A stretch of DNA of 64,000 nt from Patiria miniata (Eukaryota > Echinodermata > Asteroidea > Valvatida > Asterinidae). The stretch lies in the NCBI RefSeq assembly GCF_015706575.1, contig NW_024037055.1, positions 10,020,262-10,084,261 of the forward strand, read 5' to 3'. The notes under the pieces are model-generated. The model saw nothing but the letters and a program-made list of their open reading frames with translations, was not told where the DNA came from and did not search any database. The position numbers and the translations under genes are program-made. Below, piece by piece: positions 46,937-59,100 of the stretch; the first letter of the stretch is position 1; every line of letters starts with the position of its first letter.

Positions 46937-47030
46937 TAGCTCTACCGAGTGGAGCGCTGGAACTTCGGCACCCTCCGTACAAGCTTGTACGGAGGGTACC
47001 GAAGTTCCAGCGCTCCACTCAGTAGAGCTA
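46937..47030. mobile_element. 94-bp hairpin element with exact 9-bp target duplication
   Basis: Near-perfect palindrome, TAGCTCTACCGAGTGGAGCG to GTAGAGCTA, flanked by exact CCTTGGCTT copies (46928-46936 and 47031-47039). Too short to code for anything. Confidence 0.85.
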
Positions 47031-47648
47031 CCTTGGCTTAACGCCTACCGAAATGTTTCTGTTATTTTTCTTTATAAAGAGAAACCGAGGAGATGGTATA
47101 TGCTAACTTACTGCACAACTGGCCGATTGACCTTCATATCAAACAAAGAACTTCAGCAAAGCCACAGCAAAAACGCTGCAGGACCGAGCCGGACGAAAAT
47201 GGAGAACTTCACGGAGGGATGGAATCGACTGTATCATCCACTGAATGGAACATGCGATGTGATAGGCATCTGAGCGTTTGACTTTTAAAATCAATTCTTA
47301 CGATGTGGAACTGTTAACATTGATTGATTTTGTTTTTGGAAAGAAGCTGTGGAGTTCAACGCAAGTATTTTTATGAGCTCCCAAGATGACTGTCACATTA
47401 TTGACAGTTTGTATGATGAGGAAAGCAATGAGTATATTTACGGTTTGAAATTATGTTGTGTACGCCGTTATATAAGATTACTAGCTATACTATAGCCATA
47501 AACACCGTCATATTCGCTCACAAAAACGATTCCCACTACACTTACAAGTAATTATATTTATTTTCAGAAGTAGAGCTAAACATTTAATTGTAAACAAGAC
47601 CGTGCATAGCTTGAATTATTCTTTGACAAAATTAGTATAGTACTAATT

Positions 47649-47975
47649 TTCTCGTGTGAGTGTTCAGTTAAAAAAATGTGATGTCATTTCAGCATAAATT
47701 ATTACTAATACAATAATTCGTACTTAAGTAAGTTTCCACAGGGAGAAATGGCTTTAAGGGAAATAAATAAGTTATCAGGAGAATCCCTGTACAAGGTCAA
47801 GAACATCATAAAGTGTATCGAAACCTTTTAGATTGTAATTGGTTTATGTCCAGGTTTTTAATAAATATATCAACCATTTGAATGAATCTCCATACAATTT
47901 CTCGTGTGAGTGTTCGGTTAAAAAAATATATGATGTCATTTCAGCATATTATTAATACAACTATTCATTTCGTTG
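47649..47975 (+). repeat. 75-bp direct repeats, 175 bp apart
   Basis: TCTCGTGTGAGTGTTC.GTTAAAAAAAT...GATGTCATTTCAGCAT occurs at 47651-47697 and 47899-47948. Confidence 0.7.
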
Positions 47976-49015
47976 ATGGAGTAATTCAGTGTGCTCTAAT
48001 GACCAATGTGCCAAAAATGAAATGGCAATTTACTTACAATCATTTTTGGGAGGAGAAGGGATTTAAAAAAAATAAGGGAAAAGGAAATGGGGGGGGGGGG
48101 TTCTTGAATTTCGAAAATACATAATAAGAAAGTGTATATCAAGAAAGTGTGGAAAAGCTGTTCATCGTTCAGTTATTTTTTTTAAAGATTGTTTTGGAGG
48201 AGCGCTTGAACTCCCTCCTGTAAGAAAAATTTCACTCAACGATCCATTTTCCAAAGTAAACAAAGTGAAAGCACAATGCGCGTTTACCCGTCTGACAGTA
48301 AACGCGCCGCCATTGTTCGGCCGCGCATTCGTGCACAAACACGGCGCGATGTCCTATCCAGTCTGTGTATATGGAGATCAATGCCATAGACATACAGAAC
48401 CTATGAGTATGACCGTGAGGTTGCAGACCAGTAAATAAACTTCCATAGACCCCAATGGTAAATGCTCCCACTTCAGAAATTCGGGGAAAATACTCACAAC
48501 TCTCCAAGGTGTTCGAGACACACATCAAATTAAAGCTTATTTATTCATCTTTCATTTTCTTTTTCAAAGTAAAACTTCATTTACAGAGGGACACAATGAA
48601 AATTTGGACAAAGCAGTTTGTGGTGTCTAATCTTTTCTGTTTATTTTATTTAGTACCTCAATAAAAGCAAAAGCACCTGTTACAATGTTAAGTACTGAAC
48701 TAGTACTGTTGTCAATTCAATACAAGAAAGAAAAATTATATATAGTGATACTATTTTATATCATTTTTATAAATTTATTACAATAAAACATGAAAATTCA
48801 GATTCATCCTGAAATGTATCCCCAACATACAGCCTAAGAGGCAACTTCACAGAGATATTTTGCAATGCTTGTTGTAACACATTGACTTGTTGATTAATTT
48901 GGGAGAATTAATTATATTTTGTTAATCATATCTTGGTCTCTTTTTTGCCTTTGCTTCAAAAGTCATGATTCCTGTTTGCATTACTTATTTCTTTTTTACT
49001 TTTTGTGTATGACTG

Positions 49016-49225
49016 CAGTTCTGCGCTATCAGCTTCGGGCAGGAACAATCTGTGATAATATTGCTGAACAATCTGTGTTAATATTGCTAAGTATTGCAGT
49101 TCTGCGCTATCAGCTTCGGGCGGGAAATAATAAACAAGCAAGACTTGTTAACTCTATTAGGGCATGCATTGACTGTATAACATTGTATTACATTGTATTA
49201 CATTGTATTACATTGTATTTATTCA
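49016..49225 (+). repeat. Short tandem repeats
   Basis: GCAGTTCTGCGCTATCAGCT is repeated at 49016 and 49098; a (CATTGTATTA) 10-bp repeat of four units runs at about 49179-49218. Confidence 0.7.
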
Positions 49226-49551
49226 CTGACGAATTAATAAAACTTTCTGACAGATTTACTAAGACTATTGAATTGTTATAAATGCTATCTATCTCACTCT
49301 CAAAGTCCCAACTTATGTTCTACATTAAAAAATAAATCCACCACCAATCCATAATTACTCTGATAGACGTCATTCAACTCTGGGTGTCTTAAGTGACAAA
49401 CGTGGTTCCAATTTCCAAATTTTGCTAGATCTCTCTCTTCAAATCTTATGCTACGGTAAAGCTTTTAAAATAAAAGCAGAAGTTTTATCGTCCCTGCATG
49501 ATAAACTACAACTGCAAATCATCACTGACACCACCAACTAGTAACACCCTG

Positions 49552-49759
49552 TGTACGTGCTCTACATTACCCCCAAGGACCGACACACAAAGGGAGAACA
49601 ACAGATCCTTTCAGTCCTCAGGAGTTGGGTCTTTTGTTGGAAACGGTCCTCTGTAGTAGGTTCGTGTGCTTAGTCTATAGGAGAGTGTCATATTACAAGG
49701 ACAAAGGGAAACACAAAGCATTGTCCTTGAGAGTATAGTAAAACAAGAGTGTGTGCACT
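49552..49759 (+). repeat. Dispersed 207-bp repeat, copy 2
   Basis: Second copy of 28498-28704, downstream of the ACER3 stop codon. Confidence 0.8.
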
Positions 49760-50191
49760 GTTATGTATCAGGGGTCAATTTCCTGGAGCTACTGAGCACA
49801 GATATAAATTATAATTTGCTTAGCAAAAAATTATTACCAGCCAAAATGTCATAAGTCCACATGGCTATTCACTGGTTCTCAGCTAATTTTTGCCGAGCTC
49901 ATAAGTCTGCTTGACAGTATTTCCACAAAATTGGGCTCAGTTTCCAAGAGGGTAACGGCTCTTGGCATAAGTGATGATATTTGCAATTCATCAGCACCAT
50001 CTTGTAAATACAGCGTTTACACTGCAGCCATGTTTGAGGTGTGTGCTTTTGTTCAACAGGGATACGCATGGGCAGACCTCTTGTGCATTCATTGCTAATG
50101 GATTAACACAACAAAACACACCTCCAAGATGGCTGCCGAGTGCAATCAATCTATAGGCGTAGCGCTGGTACAGCGTGTGTGGTTGAGGTGC

Positions 50192-53100
50192 TCATTCAGC
50201 CTTCCCTACAGACACGAAAGGTAGAATGCCAAGTTGCTGCAAAGAAATGTCACATTGAATTTGTAAGTATACTTCAATTTTTCTGCACATTTCCAAAAAA
50301 AGAAGAAATCCAGAAAAAATTTGACACCATGAAAAAGAAGAGTAAGTGTAGTATGCATATTTTCGTGATGAACCCACGCAATCTTGAACAGCTGCTTAAC
50401 ACACACATTTACTGAGCATAGAAAATGTTTACTTATCAATCGTAGGTTAGCAGCAAAAATGTGAATAGATTTCAGCTGAACTGTACTCATCACACACATT
50501 TTCTGAGCTCTATTTTCAACTGAGCAGTTGAAAGAAACTAGACCAAGACAATAATACCTGAGCCAGATATTTCATTCACATGTCTGCGTACATGTTAGGT
50601 GGGGCACCATTCACAGTTGTACATTTCTTGCATACCAATGTCAAGCCGTGTATCCAACACTCGTATTGATACTCATTCTTGATTTTTATTATACTACCTC
50701 ATATATTTAAGTACGCAGGGACTCAAAACTTTGAAATGTTGATGAATAATTCTTACCCATACAGTGGCCTTGCGTTTCAGGAACCTGTTTCGTAAATAGC
50801 AGCTGTGAAACAAAAAGTATAGAATTCAAAATTTGAAAAAGTGCTTTTGAGTACCCAAGAATTATTTTGTTTTGTTGTGATGGATTTAAACATGCAACAT
50901 TCTGAATTCATGTAAATGAAGTAAGCTAACAACCTTTTGAAATACACGTGTTCAGGGAGCACATTCTCGCGTTGATCATTATGCGTGGCTAACCCCCTCC
51001 CTACCCTACCCCCCCCCCCCATCCCCCCCCCCCCCCACCCCCATTGTAAGTTGTTATTTTTATTTCTATTTGTATTATTATTTTTTTTCTTTTTTTTTTT
51101 CTTTTTTTTTCATGGGGAGGTGTTCAACCCCCAAACCCCACCCCCACCCCCTGTCGCTATGCCACTGAGTCTTTCAACCTCCTAGTTCAAGCTTTTCTTT
51201 TTCTACTTTCTTCTAAAGAATTAGCGGCATAAGGGATTCAAGGCTTGGTGGTGAAATGAGTTATCTTGATTCCACATACCTAAACATGATGTGTCCGTGG
51301 GTACCTAGCCCAGCCAAGACATGCCACCACCCATGGAGCTGCAAGACGGCACTGGCTGGAGCAGGAATGGACTCTCGAGATTGCCTGGACAATAAGTCAA
51401 AAATTGATCACCAAATCAAGATAAAACAGAAAGTTGATTTCACTAAACTCTCGCAACGTACAATCAGCAGTTGAACTAACAAGAGCAACCATGTTATGAT
51501 CAGTCATATGTTTGCATTGGGTTCAGTGAGCCATTTCACTAAACTCACCCTAAGTTGGACGCATCTAAAGTGTATTCTAAGAAAAAATCAACAACAGTTT
51601 CATGAAATTACTCTACAAACAACAGAGAGTCATTGGATAATTAACAATGGTGGTTGGGTTTTCTTTCTAAAGCGTTCTAAATCACAAAATATGGGAGATG
51701 GTAATCATGAGTTGACAGCACTGTTATTTAGCTTTTAACTGCAATCTTGAACATACATTGTACGAAACTCCCTTTATGTACCTCTTAGACTAATTACATA
51801 TGATCTCATGACATTGGTCTTCTTTTAATCATCTAAACCTTAGTCTGAAAGACAATGCTTGTGCAATGAAGACCCAAATAGCTTCTGTGATGAAGTTATC
51901 AGCATCATCTACCAACTGATAACTTCACTGTGGGAAGATTACAGGGAAGTTGTTCACATTCTGCAAAAGAAATACCCAAATACAATGGGCATATTTCGGA
52001 TACACTTCCTGCAACTCACTCCAAATATTTATTGAGATGACTCCAACTTCGAACACAGAATTAATTGCCTAAATTAACCTCAATTAAAACAATGCACTTT
52101 TGGGTTTTATTTAGTCTTTGGCAGGTGTAATATTGAGCCAGTACACACGCTCATCATTTCTAACGAACTAAGTTTCAAATGATAAAGCTGAAGCAATGGC
52201 AACCAAATCAAAATAAAATACAAGGTTCTAGATTTTGGGAAAAAATTAAGAATTATAAAAAAATGGCATACCTAAGTTGTGCGCAGAAAACATTGTCTAT
52301 ATTCCACAAGAAGAACCCAGTGGCATATATCACCAGCGAATACACAAACAGGAAACCTGAATACTCCTGCTTGCTGCAGACAGAAACAGAGAGAAAGTAT
52401 GATCAAAATATTACCAAGTGAGCAGTTTATGATGAGTTATTGTATAAGTTTGATTTGTTGTGCGGCATAGGGTAATCTCTTCATTTGCATTGACACCATG
52501 CGTTACAGCCATCTATGAGGTGTGTGCTTCTGTTCCACAGGGATATTGTTGATGTACCCTAACGTGGCGCGGCCCCCAACATGGCGAACTTTGATTTTTC
52601 GCCTCTAGTGCCTTGTTAGAGCAAAATTGTTACCTCAAATTTCACAAAAAGTGAAATTTCATCAAGCTCTAAACCTACCCGCTTCAAAGTTCTAGGGAAA
52701 TTCTATTTTGGCGTAATTTTCCGATTTTTTTTCAAAGTGCACAATTAAATGAACCCTTTTAAAATTTGCCCAAAAATAAGAAAAGGAATTTGTTGACAAA
52801 CTTGTAGTTGTGTATGTGAGTGGAGATAATAATGGTTTATCAGAATTTATCAACTTTAAAGAAATTCGTAGACGTTAATGTGGGATTTTCCAAGATTTGT
52901 TCAAGTGCACCACGTTAGGGAACACTCGGCCGAAATTGTGCCCAATTTCCGGACGACACCGTTGATGAATTTCAGACTTAATTTCTTGACACTAAAATTG
53001 TTCACAATGGTTCAACAGAAAGAATTATTACGGTAATAGTACCAGTATTAAACTTAATGAATTTGAAGTTTTTCTACGGAGAGGTTTGGCAACACTGCAT

Positions 53101-56100
53101 GAGGAAATTCGGGGGGAAACGTCCAAGTGCGCCACATTAGGGAACACCCCTATATGGGTCTTTCCACACTACAATACAATATTGGAAACATCAATAACTA
53201 TTCCTTATGTTTGCAAACTGTGACCTTTTATAGTTAGCCCAGACATGGTTAACAAAAAGTGCCACTTAAGGTTGCCAAAGAAAGAGCCACCATATAGATT
53301 TGAAAAGCTCAGTTGATAAAGCACCGAGCTACGGCATTCCACAGGTTAGAGGTGTGAATACCGCTTCACAGTCCATTTTTAAGACTGAAGGCTGACCTAG
53401 TTTTCTTTCCCTTTGTGGATTATGAGCTGAATGAATTGACTTACTTGACAACAATACAATATACGCCCCGGAACACAAGCGCCAAGACCAGAAGTGCATA
53501 GGCTGTCTGTAAAAAAGATCAGGGATTAAAGTAGTCTTTAATCTTTGTCATTATGATGACGATGTAACCATCATTCATATTAAACTAAGTTTTACAAATT
53601 CAGGTTCAATGTGTGCTTCTGTGATCAGTCGTGGGGCAATTCCATTGTTATGGACATTACATTCAGAGCCATTACATTCTGACCAATTTGAAACAACAAA
53701 ATAAACTACTTGTAGTAAAAGCAAATTTTGTATATTTGGCACAGCTCTAGCTTAGGCCTTAACAATAAGCCTTTTCGGAGTTCCAACTGCGTATTCATAA
53801 CCTGTGACAACGCGCATTATTTGTCTCAAATGGCCTTTGACATCATTGCGCCACTGACTTTACAAAAAGGCTGTTTGTGCATTGTGGGTACTGTCAAAGG
53901 GCATTTGAGACAAACAATGTGCGTTGTTACAGGTTACGAATGCGCGCAGTTGGAACTCCGAAAAGGCTTATTAACACAACATGATTAATGTAATGTTAGC
54001 TGATGTAATTATGAGATATAAGCACTGTAAATGACCGTTACAGACGTAATGCATAAAGACATAGGTTTTGACTTTCAGTATGCAATGAAAACACGAACAC
54101 CAAAAGCTACTTCAATGTTATGGAAACATTATGGGTTTATCAAAACCCATAATGTTACATCAAAACTTACATCAAAACTTACATCAAAACTTTATGGATG
54201 TAGTATCAACTCTGTAGGATGTTATCAACCTTACCCATGGAACAATTTTTAAAAAACATACTGAATCATGTCATTCTAAGTTCTGTGTGATATTTTTATA
54301 TAATATGAACCTTTCTCTCTGCCTGATAAAAAAAACCTCAAAATAACACTTTCATTTTGCATGTGAAAACGTGTGGAAATTGTGCATGTCAAAATGTCTA
54401 CCTCAAATCTATAATTTTTGTCCCAAAACTAGTTTTTGGGGGGACCAAAAAACATTACATTTTACCACATTGTATCTCACTGGAACACTTCTCAAATAAA
54501 AGCCTCTTTTTGACCCCTTTCATTTGCAGCCACGCCCACTTTTGCAAAGAATTGCCCCTTGGCAGAAGTTATTTATTTTCCCTTTTATCTGCATTTTATC
54601 AAACATCTGGACAGATATTAACCCTAACCGCCCTGAATCCTTCAAAATCCTCTTTGCCAGAGTGGAGGAATTTGAAGGATTGAGGTTGCTTGGCAAAAGT
54701 GCGTTACTGATTTCATAGGATGCACTTTGTCAAGGTCTTGGGCCCGACCTTGTGTTGCTTTTTGCTCAGCCATGCATAAATATAAGCCTGGATTATGCTT
54801 GAAATCCTCCGTACTGCTCCAGGATGTCAATGGCCAAGCCTCAACATAATGACAGTCACTGCCACAGGATTTTGCAGGATTCAGGCAGTGGTCACCCCTC
54901 CATGGACCATATTCAAGAAATAATGGAGGATTGAGGCTATATGCTATTTTTCCATGAGGCCAACTGGAGGATTTTGGAGGATTGAGGCTACCACCTAGCA
55001 AAAATGCCTAGGGAGTTAGGGTTAAACAATGAGAAAACAAATCAAACCAGTTACCTGATGGAAGATAGGCTGTTTGGTGAGAATATAAATAGCAGTGACT
55101 GACGTTGCATACACAAGGAGTAATAGTGCAAGGGGATAGTTATGACTCTTGGGCTGGGCATTGCTTTCATAGCTGAACAGAAAATACAAAAATTGTTGAC
55201 AAAAACATTGAAGGACTCTATGCAAATTATACACAATGTCAAAAAACAAACAGAACTGTTGGGAAATAATGTGGATTTTAAATATTAACACCACCAACAG
55301 TGCATAAAATCCAAACAATGCACATAAAGCAATCTATATTTGTACACAGACCAATCCCGGTACGCCATCAATTCTATAACGGAGGCCCCCTTCAATGGCG
55401 ACAGCATTGTCCAAACTATTTTTCAGACAATGAGTCACGGGCCGTTGCTTTCTACAATAGCGTGCACAATGGTTTCTCCATTGAGAGGGGCCTCATGAGT
55501 GTACAGTGATGTGCCCAGATTCGTCCACTGTGTACAAAATGTACTCATAAGACACCAAAAAGACAATCAGATTCCCCCCCCCCCCCCCCCCCCCCCGATG
55601 TATCTTATCCTTGCCTCTATCTGGCACTCCCCTAAACTCACAATTGTTCATACTTACAAAGCATAAACCAGCACACATGTCCCCCATATCATTGGCAGTT
55701 CATCTAAGAGCTATGGAAACACACACGAAAAGAATGTATGACCAAAAAGACACAAGAAAATCTTTCAAATGAGGTCAAGGACTGATACATTGTGTACAAA
55801 ACATATTAAATATATAGTCCATCATTTGTAATTTGTGCATTTTGTTCATTTGAAGCAACATAAGTGTTCAAAATCTAATGAAGGATACTGAACAACTAAC
55901 CTGATGAAGTTTCAGCTCAGCTTCAGCTGTATATTCCGAGAAAAACAGCATTCTATGATCTCAATTTCAAATCAAAAGTTGCTGAATGTTTTGAATTGTT
56001 TTGAATTGCAGCTACACGCGATGTCGTGCACTGATCCGACGAATTATAGCAACCGCACGCGCCTGTGCGTCGTGCCAATGCTTTGTGCGCGCTGCGCCGA

Positions 56101-59100
56101 ATAACAAAATGAACTACTAATTTAAATTTTTCTACGGTGCGTCTTAAGACGCACCGTTGGAAAGGCCTTCTTTCGTTGATTACTTCAAAATGATAGCTTG
56201 CCAGAAAGATCAATTTCACAGGGAGTTTAGTCCACTTACTATCTTTCAACAAAGTATGTTTTTCAACACTAATACGCCAGTTACTTTTTCGGATGGCTGC
56301 AAATGATGGACTATAGCTTTAATAAACGTATCATGTTACACTGTCCATCACCTTACATTATTATTCACGCTCGTAGAACACAGAAAATGTAGGGCATCTG
56401 TACTGTGGTCCCTTATGCATTATGACACTTAATGTTTTGTACTTCATTATTCTGTGTTCCACTCCACTCGCATAACAAATTTATCTTAACGCACAGTAAA
56501 GATGGAATGCACACGCTGTGGTCACTCTTCAGTGGTTATCCTATTACACTTGTATAGAGCAGGGAGAGTGCGCATATCTTAATATAGCATGATACGCTGA
56601 GTGCAATATGGACTGTGACTGGATCAACCAATCAGGATTGAGGATCCAACTTTGCTTGAAGAACAAACCAACATATGTTTGAATAATGTCCCCATCATCA
56701 ACGATTAACCCTAACCGCCCTGAATCCTCCAAAATCCTCTTTGCAAATTGGAGGAATTTGCAGGATTGAGGTTACATGGCAAAAGTGCGTTGCTGATTTC
56801 GGAGTATGCACTGTGTCAAGGTCTTGGGCCGGACCTTGTGTTGTTTATGCTCAGCCGTGCATAAATTTAGTCCTTGATTATACTTGACATCCTCCACACT
56901 GCTCCAGGATGTCACTGCCTTTGCCTCAACCTATTGACAGTCATAGCCGGAGGATTTTGCAGGTTTCAGGCAGTGGTCACCCCTCCATGGACCATATTCA
57001 AGAAATAACGGAGGAATTTGCAGGATTGAGGCTATATGCTATTTTTCCATGAGGCCAATTGGAGGATTTTGCAGGATTGAGGCTACATCCTAGCAAAAAG
57101 GCCTAGGGAGTTAGGGTTAATTAATGCTAAACACACTTGTATCGACTGGTTCCTGTCACTTACCTGCATTTCATACAGCAGGGTCATATGGAAGCACCAG
57201 GAACCCAGACCAACAGCTGAAAACAATAATAATAATAATAATCGTAGACTTCGTAGTGCTTATATAGCACTATCCATTGTATCAACAATCTCAAAGCGCT
57301 TTACAATTATTACCCCGTAATAATTATTACCCATCAGGCCATGAGACCATGCGGCAACCGGTCTTCAACCCTCACGGACACCCATTTATACTCCTGGGTG
57401 GAGAGAGGCAATTGTAGTTAAGTGTCTTACCCATGGGCACAAACACCACGTTCCTGGCAGGATTCGCACCATCGTGGAGTCACGCACTGTAACCAAGGGA
57501 CCATGGCGTTCTACACAGAAACTTACAGATTTTTTTTTCATCTGAAGTAACTTTCACAAATCTGATGCCAAAATTGGATGTGCAGCTTGTGAAGCACTAG
57601 TATGCATGTTGGTTGTGACTTATTCCAAACTAATTTTTAGTTTCTCTGAAAGAGAATTTGCTTACCGATATTTCTTACGTTAGGCACCGACTTTTAAACG
57701 TTTTGCGCACAGTGTGCAACTAATTACACATTTAATACAAGGAATGATAAAACAAGCTGGCTTTCTTCATCTAATTTCAAATTAGTCTCATTTCTGTATT
57801 TGAACACCACAGCAAAAATCCACAATGTCGAACTTAATTCTCTCGACTAGAAGGGAGAGCTCAAGTAACAATGATTCGAGCTAAGAAAAAAAAACACCCC
57901 AAAAACCCAAAACAAAACACAACCAACTTACAGAGGAAGGCAAGACAAGCCCAGTAGAATCGTCGCTCCACATTGCAGAATGAGAGGTAGATCATGGACA
58001 TAATTGGTGGAACAATCATGGCTACATTACTCACTGTGTTCCCTGCAGAGACAGAAACAAATTCTTTTACATGAATTTTAGCATGATTTTGTCACTTGTA
58101 TTTCAATTAGAAGACAAATGTGGGCTAGAAAGTCTTTACAGTCTACAAATGAACAGCAACTCTAGAGAAGAAAACACAGGAATTTCACTTTCTGTCCTTA
58201 TTGTGGGTATGTGCCTCATCAGTTGTCAACTGGATGGTTCTAAGATTTTACTTCACTTTAAAAGTGAGAGCAACACAATTCTGTCCTTGACCCAAAAAAC
58301 CAACATTGCCCAACAAAAACATCAGATTTCACCCTCAAAATGGCCTACAAATTACTAGATACGCCACCTGAGGTACAAATAGACATCGATAATTAAGATG
58401 GTTGTACTGAAGTTTACTTACGATCCAGATGAAAAGTGAAATTTCCTGTTCAATTCCGAGAGCTCCCCTTGCGATCATGAACACGTTAAATTTCCGACTC
58501 GTGTTAATGTTTGAACGATGCAATGTGTTCTTCATGCCCAGCGTACATTCGATGGTCCCCGTATCCCGAGTGCGATTCCGTTACCGAGCGCGCGTGATGC
58601 ATCGATTATAATGAGTAACTGGATCACGTTTGTAAACACAAGTACATTTCGAACGATTATAGGGAGTCGGGAACTAGCTTGAACTGGTAAGCCCATAAAA
58701 TCTGCCCTAGTTCCCAACTCCCTATTATCGTTCGAAATGCACTTGTGTTTACAAACGTGATTCAGTCTACTTATTATCATAATAGATGCATCGCGGCGCT
58801 CGGTAACAGAATCGCACTCGGGATAGGGGGACCATCGAATGAACGCTGGGCATGATGACCACATCGCAATTTAAACACGAGTCGGAAATTTAACGTGTTC
58901 ACGATGGCGAGTGGAGCTCTCGGAATTGAACGGGAAATTTCACTTTTCATCCGGATCGTAAGTAAACTTCAGTACAACCATCTTAATCATCGATGTCTAC
59001 TTGTGCCTCAGGTAGCGTATCTAGTAATTTGTAGACCATTTTAAGGGGGAAATCTGATGTTTTTGTTCGGCAATGTTGGGTTTTTGGTAGTACGAGTAAC

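Larger units (their letters stand above)
46283..48388. repeat. 45-bp inverted repeat pair, 2.1 kb apart
   Basis: Bases 46283-46328 (ATAGACCATTGATCTCCATA ... GACATCGCG) are complemented at 48344-48388 with one or two differences. The region between is AT-rich and without a recognised gene. Either the ends of one element or two inverted copies of a short repeat. Confidence 0.55.

Noticed and set aside
51281-51355. Shorter ACER3 exon 8 starting at the CTCCAG acceptor (51355)
   Set aside because: That start breaks the phase with exon 7; starting at 51384 keeps frame and exact length against human ACER3.
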